The notes beneath the pieces were generated by a model. That model searched no databases. It was not told the DNA's origin and saw only the letters and a program-made list of their open reading frames with translations. Source: Ehretia macrophylla (taxonomy: Eukaryota > Streptophyta > Magnoliopsida > Boraginales > Ehretiaceae). Taken from it: a stretch of DNA of 64,000 nucleotides. The translations under genes and the position numbers were made by a program. The stretch covers positions 14,292,762 to 14,356,761 of the forward strand of contig CM075783.1 of the NCBI GenBank assembly GCA_037974665.1, read 5' to 3'. Of this stretch, positions 35,610-45,494 are shown one piece after another; positions within the stretch are counted from its first letter, which is position 1, and the number at the start of each line of letters is the position of its first letter.

Positions 35610-37956
35610 TTTTGATGTCAATACTTCTAATACGTGCTAAATGTGCATTCATGAAATTTTCATAAAAAACGGAGTCAGAAATTTTATCGTCGAATTTTAG
35701 TGAATAGTGTTTTCGAAACACGTCCGCTATAATTTTGAAACTGGTCTTTTTAACCCTTCTAGACCTAGTCCACGGACTTTAATAGACCTGTGTTTGATGA
35801 AAACGGTTTTAAAATCGGCTTAAGAATTTATTAGGGTTTTTACACCGACTTTTACGAAAATCGAGTTTTAAGCCGACTCGGGTGAAATTATTGGATTGTA
35901 AAACTTCTTGTCACCTAAAAATAATCCATTTGAGATATCTTGGGGGTGGCATAATTATTTTTAACTTGGTGAGCACTAAAATGCAATTAAAGTCATTAAA
36001 AACACAAAAATACCTATTAAAATTAACTTTGACTTTACTTAATTATTTGACCTTATAAGCTAATGTCCTCAACACACACTCACACAACACAAAAACACCA
36101 TCACACACACACACATTGCCGAGAGAAAAGAGGGAGAAAAGAGAAGAGAAAAACTCAAGCTTTCAATCCAATTTTTCAAAGAAAAACCTAGTTTTTGTCC
36201 GTGAAACTTCGCACCGACTTGGATTTTGCTTGTTGGGCACGCATAGCACGCATTCCTAGGCTTATATCGCATCTAAGGTGAGAGAAAAATTCTAGATATC
36301 AAAATGTCATTTTTGTGTTTTTGCGTATAAATGAAGATTGAACCGTTAGAATTGAAATCTGATGATAGATTATTGCTCCTTGCATGCTAGGGATCATTAT
36401 ATACTAATACTACGAATTTCTGTCGGATGTAGCATAATTTTTATTTTCCAGGTATTTAATTTTGATTAAAATGTTCAAAGTTGAATTAAATGAGTTGTGT
36501 TGATCGAAATCGATTGCCGTCGATTTCTAAATACTTGATAATTACGTGTTAGCGCTGTTGTAATGCCGAATTTTCGATTACATTGTTTGTGTGAAAATCC
36601 GGAAAATCCAGCCATGACATCTTAGGATTTTAGGGTTATCGGGCATGATTTGGAGGTGTTATGGTGGATTTCCGAGAGGGCTAATGTAGTAGGTTGAATG
36701 GGTGAGTGATAGGAACTGATTTGGCAATGTTTGGATTAGTAGATTGTAAGTTATGAATTTTAGAAGTTTAGGTTGTCATTCTTTAAATTCTTGAACGATG
36801 CCTTTAGATGGTTGGGTAGTATTCGAGTGATGAATGGTGAGTTGTTGTTGAGTAATTTAGAGTTTAATTATGTATATTATGCATGTCCGGTTAGATGGCC
36901 TACTTTGTCATCTAACTTAGTTGTTTGCTGTTTAATGTTATATTGATGTTATATTGATGTTTTATTGATTGATTATTGAGTACGGGAATCGGGCACTTTT
37001 GTTGCTGATCTCTCGGAATATTGATGATTGATGTTTATTATTATTGCTGGGTCTCTGGTATGTGTGTGCCACCTCTCGGGCAGCATCGGGCTGTCGGGTT
37101 GATAACGGCATGACTATCAGAGATCGCCTCCAACTCGCATGACGGAGGTGTCATGGAGGGCGAGGTTATTGGGGGTACCCCGGGTGCGTGAGTAATGGGG
37201 AGTTACAAGAAGAATGGTTGAGATCGTGATGGCGTTTGGAGCTACACCAACTAGAGAGAGTATCCTTTATTGAATGGTCATATAGTTATGTGATGATAGT
37301 ATTATTTATGTTATTGTGTGTTTACTGACTCAAAGGATTATTTCCAAGGAGTTTAGTAAACCTTGCTCGAGATCTATCGGATCCTCACTGGGCTTATTTA
37401 TATAAGCTCACTCTCTATTATTGCATGCATACAGGTGTACTTTTACAGGATTACGGGTACGTGCCTCCTGAAGAGGAAAATGTGCCTTACGTGGATGAGT
37501 CCTATGTTCCAGAGTCTTATCCTTGGTGTTGTATTGTTTTACTATCTTGTATATTAACTTAGTAGACTTTTATATGCTTTGTAGTTCATTATGTAAAAGA
37601 TGTTGAAAAGATAACGAATTAGTTGATGCAATCTTAGTAGTCTTTATTTTGTCTATGATTAGGTTGCTAGGTAGGCTATAATCTATTTTAGAAGTGTATG
37701 TTATATAGTAAATGTATTATGTTGGAACGGAGGCGCATAACTATGAATGAGTTGATGAAAGAATGTTTAATGTATGAAATAGTTGCGTTGTATGTTGTTG
37801 ATTTGATTGTGGAGTTGGTTGGTGATTTGTGGAGTTTGATGTATGTTGTTATTAAGGGTTGGTTTAGAGCCCTGATGTTCATGTTACTGTCGTTATGCTG
37901 CCGAAATTCCGTTGCGTCCTGACTGATTGTAAGAGGGGTCGAGTTGGGGCGTGACA
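35511..37956 (+). repeat. Chimeric 3' LTR of the X/Y composite (LTR 3)
   Basis: 2446 bp. From the start to roughly 36.2 kb it shares variants with LTR 2, for example GAAACACGTCCGCTATAAT where LTR 1 has GAAAAACGTCCGCTAAAAT. From about 36.9 kb to the end it matches LTR 1 and lacks the shortened section of LTR 2. Between these points private changes in LTR 1 and LTR 2 make the switch point uncertain. A TATATAAG box lies at 37399-37406. Confidence 0.85.
37399..37406 (+). promoter_or_regulatory. Candidate TATA box in LTR 3
   Basis: TATATAAG followed by CTCACTCTCTATT, as in LTR 1 and LTR 2. Confidence 0.45.
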
Positions 37957-37961
37957 GACCG

Positions 37962-37996
37962 CCCTCACAAATATGCACGATAAAAGTTTATATAAG
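37962..37996 (-). repeat. 3' LTR of B, piece 2 (35 bp between two insertions)
   Basis: CCCTCAC...TATATAAG matches the intact 5' LTR of B near 62854-62888 (complement of the family-2 LTR) and bridges the two insertions. It is preceded by the GACCG duplication and ends with ATAAG, which recurs at 55436-55440. Confidence 0.92.
37992..37996. repeat. Target-site duplication of tandem element T (left)
   Basis: ATAAG; identical copy at 55436-55440 after the last LTR. Confidence 0.93.
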
Positions 37997-39470
37997 TGTG
38001 ACACCTGAGAATTTCACCCTAAATTTATTATAATCGTTGCATACTTATGTGCGCATTTCTACGTGCATCATTTTTCTTGTTTAATTGTTTTTGTTGTGGG
38101 TTACTATTCATAATATTTTTGACTGTTTCGAAAGCTTGATTTTAAAATTTTCCTAGGTCACTCGACATTTAAAAGGAACCAAGAAATTTTTGTTTTGAAC
38201 TTTCGAGCTTAGGAGTATGCGTTTGAAAAATATTTTCCGTGAGCTTTGAATAGTGTTACATTAGAATAGTGCTAGTATTAAATTAAAAAGCATTTGTAAT
38301 AGCAATTAGCTTTAATTGATTAAGTTTTTGAGATTAATTAACTTAGAATATTAAACATATACTACATATTATATAACTACCTCATGAAATAAAATAGAAT
38401 ATAGCACATTAGTCATCAAAACAATTTCAGAAATTCCATCCATGTCCCCCCCATTTGGCCGTCCACTTCAAGAGAGGAAAGGAGAGAATTTTGCTTCAAC
38501 ATCCATGCACTTGAGCTCTTAGATTGATCTTGGGAGGATTTTGGAGCAACTTAGGACCTTCAACAAAGCTTCTACATCTTCAAAATTGTGAGGGAGTCCT
38601 ATTTCTTGAGTTTAAAGTTTATATGCACATGTTCAATTTTATTGAATTGTCAATTATAGCTATATATCTTGTTATGAATGCTTCCTATGAGTTATTTAAA
38701 GCCTCTAGAGCTAACTTTTGTGGTGTGATAACAAATTTAACGGTTGAATGTTGAGATTGATCAAAGAGGTGATGAATAGTGCCAAAAACTAGGGTTTTGA
38801 GAAAATTTGATAATTGGCTTGAATTGATGCCTCAATTAGGTGCTCTAGACCCTAGGGAAGGTAATTGAAAAGCCACGTTAGGTTGAATCACCCGAATTTG
38901 AACTTTAGTGCATAAATAGCTTACTTTAAAAAGGGGGTTTTGCACGTTAGGCAATCCGGGCAAATTTGGGCATCGATTTGGGTATCCTTGAGCTAAGGAA
39001 GCACCTTTGGTGCTTTCGTTTCGCGAAATTGGGGTTCGATTAGTATGGCTATAGTTCAAACCCGTTCGGGGCCTTCCCGAACTTTTGCTTCAAAAATGAG
39101 TTTTAGTGACTTTAAAGGGTACCTTTGAGCTTAATTAGGAATATAGAAAGACTAAGGTATGTTTGGGAATCTCGAACTATGCTTAGGAGAAAGAAAGCTC
39201 GGTTAAAGAAAGGGGAAAAGTAGTCTTTAGCCTTTTTAGTTGCAATTGGAACTTGTTGTGTGTTAGTAATGCATTGCTTTGAATATTTAGGATCTATTTG
39301 AGTTATTTGAGTAGATTATTGGGATTAATTGTGTTGATTGCTTCTTTTGGCATCTATTAGTTAATATCTTGCATATATGAAATTTTATCGTGCATATATG
39401 TGAGGGTGGCCTACTTTGTCGTCCCTCTTACGTGCTATGTGATATTATTGATTGCTTGTGACTTCTTTTG

Positions 39471-39551
39471 GGTTGCGCAACCTTTATCGGACATGGTAGC
39501 GTCGAGAAACACGGGCGGCATCGGGCTTGCCGTGCTCCCTCGACTACCATG
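39471..39551 (+). other. Palindrome plus inverted repeat in family-2 LTR
   Basis: A perfect 12-bp palindrome GGTTGCGCAACC (39471-39482) is followed by CATGGTAGCGTCGAG (from 39492) and its near-complement CTCGACTACCATG (ending 39551), with GGCA/TGCC inside the loop. The palindrome and both arms recur in the solo LTR (12140-12222), in LTR b, and in B on the other strand (24600-24678 and 62708-62786). LTR c has two changes in the right arm. Confidence 0.6.
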
Positions 39552-40070
39552 GTGCCTATTCCCTTCTCGCTGAGGCATACTCCACTACCCCAGAGGCGTG
39601 GTTCACCTGCTGGGCATGGACCTACCTCGGGAGAAAGGGTCGTAGGATTGGGATACATCCGGAGTATCCCAATTGTGGTGTTTGGGGTTTGCCAGCATAT
39701 TCGTGATACTCGTGGATCGTGGCACGTGGATGAAGTCTTGGAACTGGAACCGTATCCTTTTTAAAGTGATTAATAGTTTGACTTATTGTCTTGTTAGTCT
39801 ATGTGGCTTGTATATATATGTATACTTGTATTGCATATCATATTGCACGTTGGCATGCTGCATCACCTCCCTCGCTGGGCAACTTTGTTGCTCACTCCTC
39901 ATTTGAAATGTTTCAGGAGAAGCTGAGGTGAATCCCCAGCTGTTAGAAGTAAGAGAAGAAGAAGAAGTTCAAGTAGATCAGAATCAGTGATCTTGTGTGC
40001 TGAGGTGGATTTTATGTGCTTCTTACGTGGAGTTCTTGTTATTAATGTATTTTGAGACCTTGGAGTCTTG

Positions 40071-40078
40071 TATATATA
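40071..40078 (+). promoter_or_regulatory. Candidate TATA box, LTR a
   Basis: TATATATA in the context CTTGTATATATATGTCTAG; equivalents at 47557-47564 and 55044-55051, in the solo LTR, and in both LTRs of B in slightly altered form. It is not confirmed as a promoter. Confidence 0.35.
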
Positions 40079-40469
40079 TGTCTAGTGGATGTGTATTAGG
40101 ATGTTAAAGAAAGTTGTGGGATTATAATAATGAATTCTAGACTTTAATTCCCTTGCATGCTTGGAGTGATTGTTAATCTTCATATGGAACTTAGAAGTCT
40201 ATTGTATTTAACTACTTATGACTAAAATCAACTTATCTCGCATGCTTGTGTGCTTTAGTAGAATGTTGTTGCTCCAAGGCTCGGATGGCCTTGTGATTGT
40301 GTTTTGGCTTTGGAGTTATTGTGGATAAGTTATTGCTTTTAGTTCAGATGTCTTGAATGTATGTTTACAGGTATCAGTTTTGTCCTTGGTACAGAGGAGA
40401 CTCTGTCCGAGTGACGGGTCCGAGCCTGACTATTATCGTGGGGTTGGGTTCGGGGCGTTACACCTTAAG

Positions 40470-40481
40470 TGGTATCAGAGC
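40470..40481 (+). other. Primer binding site of T, first internal region
   Basis: TGGTATCAGAGC, seven bases after LTR a; complementary to initiator tRNA-Met. Confidence 0.92.
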
Positions 40482-40773
40482 TACTAGAATGCTTGAAGCC
40501 GGGTTAAATTCCTTGGCATGTGGGTAGAGGTCTATATGTGAAAGTGAATTATGTGAATATGTAAGTGTTTAGTTGTTTAAGTACTTAGATATAAGACATG
40601 CTAGCATGAAAAGGAATGACAAAACTTAATATGATAAGAATATGAAAAGTTAGTATTGAATGTTGTTAAGTGTTTTATGTGTTCTTATGTGAGAAAAATG
40701 TTTGAAAACAATGTGTAAATTATCTTGCATAGTTTATTTGCCTATTATAATATGATGTTCTTCTAGCATTGGG

Positions 40774-43700
40774 ATGAGGAGACGGGGTAGACCACGGGGT
40801 GAGCCGGAGGAGGCACCTAGACAAAATGTACCGGGGCAGGATGCTGGGGCAGCCGGGAATGTACAGCAGGGTCAAGAGCCGAGCACTGCCCAGATTTTAG
40901 CTACTATGGCTACTGCGATGAATACCATAGCACAGTTTGTGGTTCAGCAGGGTACAGCAGGTGCCGGCAGAGGTAATCAGACTGCCAGAGCAGAGGGCAG
41001 TGGTACTGCAGGAGGTAACTTATTTGATAAATTCCTGCATCACGGAGCCTATAGTTTTTATGGTGAGCCTGATGATATGAAAGCAGAGTTGTGGCTGAGC
41101 AAATTCGAGAAAGTTGCTGCGATACTTGAGTGTGACGATGAAAGAAAGATCAAATGTGCTGCATTTTTAATGGAGGGTGATGCCGAGGCTTGGTGGCGCA
41201 CTATTAGAGAAAAATGGGATGCTGAGAGGGTTCAGCATGTATGGGCTGATTTTGTTCGTGAGTTTCGAGATAAGTATGTATCAGTTGTAGCCCGTGAGAG
41301 GCATCAGGATGAGTTTATAGCTTTGAAACAGGGGAACATGACTGTAGACCAGTATGAGGCTACCTTTACGAGACTATCTCGATATGTGCCATCTTTAGTT
41401 CAACCGGAGGATATGAAAATTCAGAGATTTATTACAGGGTTAAGAAGTGACATCATGCTTAACTTGTCATCGCAAGATTATCCGAGCTATGCTGCAGTAG
41501 TTCGGGCTGCATCGAGATATAAGAAACGTAAGGCAGATGTGTTAGCTCAGTCTAGTCAGTCAAGCAAACGTCAGTTTCAGTCTCAGAGTCAGGGTTATCA
41601 GAGGCAGTATCAGCAGCCTGTTCAGACTCAGCAGCCTAGACAGACTCAGAGCTATCCAGCACCAGTTCAGGTACAGTCACAGCCGAGACCAGCTCAGAGC
41701 CAGCCACAGGGTCAGTCACAGACCCGACCCGTGATTGCTAGATCTCAGCAGGGTAGTTCTGCCACATCTACTTATAGGGCCCTTACAGGAGGAACTGCTG
41801 CTAGGAAGAATCTCCAGTGTACTCATTGCAACCGTAAGGGTCACACAAAGGCTGAATGTTGGAGGAAGCTGGGTCGTTGCATAGGTTGTGGCAGTGATCA
41901 GCACAGAGTTAGAGATTGTCCCAAGTTTAAAGGTGGTCAGGGTCAGACTTCAGGCCAAGGTGCCCAGACTAGAGCTTCAGGAGCAGCTACCGTACCGCGA
42001 GGTCAGGCACGGGTATTTGCACTTGATCAGGAGGAGCTTCCAAAGACGACAATGGTGGTGGAAGGTACTTTTCTTATTAATAATCAGCCGGTAGTAGTTT
42101 TGATTGACACCGAGGCTACACATTCATTCATTACACCTGCATGTGCACAGTCTGCTACATTAAAAGTTGATAAACTGCCGTATGTGATTGAAGTAGGTAA
42201 TCCTATGGGAACTAAATTTGTTACGGAGTCTGTATGTAAGGATTGTAAAATTTGCATTGAGGGTTGCATGTATCCTACTGATTTGATTATCATGCCATTC
42301 CGGGACTTTGAAGTTATCTTGGGGATGGATTGGTTGGGCGATATTATGCATGTTTGGACTGTAGGAGGAAAGTTTTGACTTTAGAAGTACCTAACCAACC
42401 TGTTATTAAAGTAACTGGGAGTCGAAAGTCTACTGGGACTCGTATTATATCCTCCATTAAAGCTACTAAAATGTTGAGTAAAGGCTATGATGCATATTTA
42501 GCTTATTTAATTAATCAGCCTGGAGATAAATTGAAATTAAATGAAGTACCTGTTATAAAAGAGTTTCCAGGGGTTTTCCCTGAAGAGTTGCCTGGGTTAC
42601 CACCTGATAGGGAGATTGAATTTGTGATTGACCTGTTGCCGGGAACTAGTCCTATCTCGAGAACCCCGTATAGAATGTCTCCCCCTGAGTTACAAGAGTT
42701 GAAAATACAGCTTCAGGGTTTGCTTGAGAAAGGTTTTATTCAGCCTAGTTCATCACCGTGGGGTGCTCCCGTGTTATTTATGAAAAAGAAAGACGGTACT
42801 CTACGTTTGTGTATAGATTATCGAGGTCTGAATCAGGTAACGGTGAAAAACAAATATCCTTTGCCTTTAATTGAGGAGTTGTTTGATCAGCTACAGGGTG
42901 CTGTTGTGTTTTCAAAATTTGATTTGAGGCAGGGTTATTATCAGTTGAGGATCAGGAAAGAGGATGTACCTAAGACTGCATTTAGAACCAGGTACGGCCA
43001 TTATGAGTTTGTTGTTTTACCATTCGGGTTGACAAATGCTCCAACCGCTTTTATGGATTTGATGCAGAGGGTATTTCGACCCTATCTTGATCAGTTTGTT
43101 GTGATTTTTATTGATGATATCTTAGTATACTCTAAGTCTGAGTCAGAGCATGAAGAGCATTTGAGGATTGTACTTAAAACCCTGCAAGAACACAAGTTGT
43201 TTGCCAAATTTAGTAAATGCGAATTCTGGTTGAAACAGGTTGCCTTTTTAGGTCATATCATTTCCCACGAGGGAATATCTGTTGATCCTGCTAAAATTGA
43301 TGTAGTTATGTCGTGGAAGAGACCTGAAACTGTCACGGAAGTCCGTAGTTTCTTGGGATTAGCGGGCTATTATAAGCGATTTGTTAAAGATTTTTCAAAG
43401 ATTGCAGGACCTTTGACTACTTTAACTCAGAAGAAAACTGTGTTTAATTGGGATGATAAATGTGAAGCTAGTTTCCAGGAGTTGAAAAAGCGACTTACCA
43501 CTGCACATATCCTTGCCTTGCCTGAGGGAACCGAGAACTTGGTGATTTATAGTGACGCTTCGAAAGAAGGGTTAGGTTGTGTTTTGATGCAAAATGGTAA
43601 AGTCATAGCATATGCCTCTAGGAAATTAAAACCATATGAACTCAATTATCCTACTCATGATTTGGAGCTTGCAGCTGTTGTCTTTGCTTTGAAGAAATGG

Positions 43701-45494
43701 CGGCATTATTTGTGGGGCAACAAATTTGAAATATTTACTGATCATAAAAGCTTGAAATATTTGTTTTCTCAAAAAGATTTGAATATGAGGCAAAGGCGTT
43801 GGCTAGAATTGTTAAATGATTATAACTGTACCATTAGCTATTTGCCGGGAAAAGCTAATACTGTTGCAGATGCACTGAGCCGGAAAGCTTCTGTGTCTAG
43901 TTTGATAATCAAGGATTGGGAAATTGTGGAAGAACTGTGCTTATGGAAACCGAAAGCTTCTAGATCAGGTATTCAATTTGCTAGTTTACAAATCAAATCT
44001 TTATTGCTATCTAGAATCAGAGAAGCGCAACAATCAGATTCTCAGCTGTTGAAGCTTTTAGAGAAGTCAAAAGGGGGAGAGTCCGACTTTAAGATGCATG
44101 ATGATGGACTTCTCAGGTACAGGAATAGAATTTGCATTCCTAGTAACTCGACTGTGAAAGATGAGATTCTTGCTGAGGCTCATGCTTCTAAATACACAAT
44201 TCACCCTGGAAGCACAAAAATGTATAGAGATTTGAAACAGAATTTCTGGTGGAACAACATGAAGAGAGAGATAGCTGAGTTTGTAGCTAAATGTTTGACT
44301 TGTCAGAAAGTTAAGGCAGAGCATCAGAGGCCAGCAGGATTGTTGCAACCGTTGGAGATTCCGGTTTGGAAATGGGATCAGGTTACTATAGATCTTGTGT
44401 CGGATTTACCGAGGTCACCACGAGGTAATGACTCGGTGTGGGTTGTAGTAGACAGGTTGACGAAGAGTTCGCATTTTATTGCTACAAAGAAAACAGATTC
44501 TCTCGATAAATTGGCTGAGCTTTATGTTGAAAATATTGTGAGACTGCATGGAGTTCCATCTCAGATAGTGTCAGACAGGGATCCCAGGTTTACATCACAA
44601 TTCTGGCAGAAACTACAAAAGGCTTTGGGGACTAATTTGAGTTTTAGTACTGCGTATCACCCGCAGACGGATGGTCAGTCGGAGAGGACTATCAGGATAC
44701 TGGAAGATATGTTGAGAGCCTGTGTTCTGGATTTTGGCAAGAATTGGTAGAAATATCTGCCTTTAGCAGAGTTTGCTTACAATAACAGTTATCAGGCCAC
44801 TATTGGCATGGCACCCTGCGATGCACTTTATGGGCGAAAATGTCGGTCTCCGTTGTATTGGGATGAGGTAGGTGAGATGAAAACAGTTGACCCTTCTATT
44901 CTTCCGGAGATGATTAAAATGGTGGATAATGTGAGACTTATAAAGAAAAGGATGCTTACAGCTCAGAGTCGACAGAAGAATTATGCTGATAGACGTCGAC
45001 GGGACTTAGTATTTTCTAAGGGTGATCATGTTTTCTTGAAAGTCTCTCCGCGAAAAGGTTTAATTCGGCACGGCAAAGGAGGTAAACTTAGTCCTAGATA
45101 CGTGGGACCATTTGAGATCACTGAGAAGGTTGGGGATTTAGCTTACAGATTGGCCTTACCTCCGAGTTTGGGTCGGATTCATTATGTTTTCCATGTGTCA
45201 CTGCTGAGGAAGTATAATCCTGATCCGTCGCATATCATTGAGCCGGAGCCGTTGGAGATTGATGAGTCCTTAGCTTATGTTGAGAAGCCTCTTCGAGTGG
45301 TTGACCGAAAGATTTAGGAACTTAGGACTAAAAATATTCCTATGGTGAAAGTTCTCTGGGATCATCATGGGGTTGAGGATGCCACTTGGGAGCGAGAAGA
45401 TCAGATCAGAGAGAAGTATTCGGAGCTCTTTGCCGAATCATGTAAGAATTGCGAGGACGCAATTAGTTTAAGGGGGAGAGGGTGTGACACCTGA
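40774..45494 (+). pseudogene. gag-pol: Gag-Pol polyprotein T1 (one frameshift, two stops)
   Basis: Same plan as T2, starting at the ATG of [13 protein letters not shown]. Gag core, Gln-rich linker, two zinc knuckles and protease lie in the first frame. The protease site reads D-T-E instead of D-T-G, as in T2. One G is missing from a run at 42336-42338 relative to T2, so the first frame ends at 42378. The second frame carries RT (FIDD), RNase H, and the integrase zinc and catalytic D, D and E, and ends at a TAG (44748-44750) where T2 has GAG. A second TAG (45315-45317) replaces a CAG before the chromodomain end. The expected stop TGA lies at 45492-45494 inside LTR b. Several E-to-K and R-to-K changes relative to T2 are G-to-A transitions. 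A Gag plus truncated product might be made, but not a full polyprotein. Confidence 0.93.
45470..45482 (+). other. Polypurine tract between T1 and LTR b
   Basis: AAGGGGGAGAGGG immediately before the LTR, after the conserved GAGGACGCAATTAG. Confidence 0.85.

Larger units (their letters stand above)
28219..36900 (+). mobile_element. Element X: family-1 chromovirus nested in Y (3' end approximate)
   Basis: LTR 2, primer site, gag-pol, polypurine tract and the X-derived 5' part of LTR 3. The 3' limit is where LTR 3 changes from X-like to Y-like sequence, somewhere between about 36.2 and 36.9 kb. No ATATT follows LTR 3, as expected if X's right end was lost by recombination. Confidence 0.75.
24744..37956 (+). 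mobile_element. X/Y composite: two family-1 chromoviruses sharing a chimeric 3' LTR
   Basis: Three direct family-1 LTRs occur: 24744-27190, 28219-30517 and 35511-37956. The outer pair is flanked by GGCCG/GACCG, so the outermost insertion is Y. Between LTR 1 and LTR 2 only about 1 kb of Y leader survives. Between LTR 2 and LTR 3 lies a complete internal region of X with gag-pol. LTR 3 resembles LTR 2 in its 5' part and LTR 1 in its 3' part. The simplest history is that X inserted into Y, then the 3' LTRs of X and Y recombined, deleting the rest of Y (inference). Confidence 0.85.
37997..40462 (+). repeat. Family-2 LTR a of tandem T
   Basis: 2466 bp, TGTGACACC to GGGGCGTTACA. Two TATATATA stretches (39811-39818 and 40071-40078) are possible TATA boxes; the second is kept in every family-2 LTR here, including the solo LTR and B. 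It carries the palindrome and inverted repeat listed separately. Open frames of 60-99 codons inside are not convincing genes. Confidence 0.95.

Noticed and set aside
38524..38754. 70-76 codon frame kept in three family-2 LTR lineages (also 11213-11425, 46010-46240, 53497-53727, and 56058-56288 and 63505-63735 on minus)
   Set aside because: It has no ATG at its start, hydrophobic AT-rich composition and no known domain. Retention could be chance at this length, though the similarity between diverged copies is worth remembering.
39468..39764. 76-99 codon frames on both strands of family-2 LTRs around 39428-39764, 46914-47250 and 54401-54737
   Set aside because: These are overlapping frames on opposite strands in a GC-richer stretch holding a palindrome and inverted repeat. 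No start context or domain is visible.
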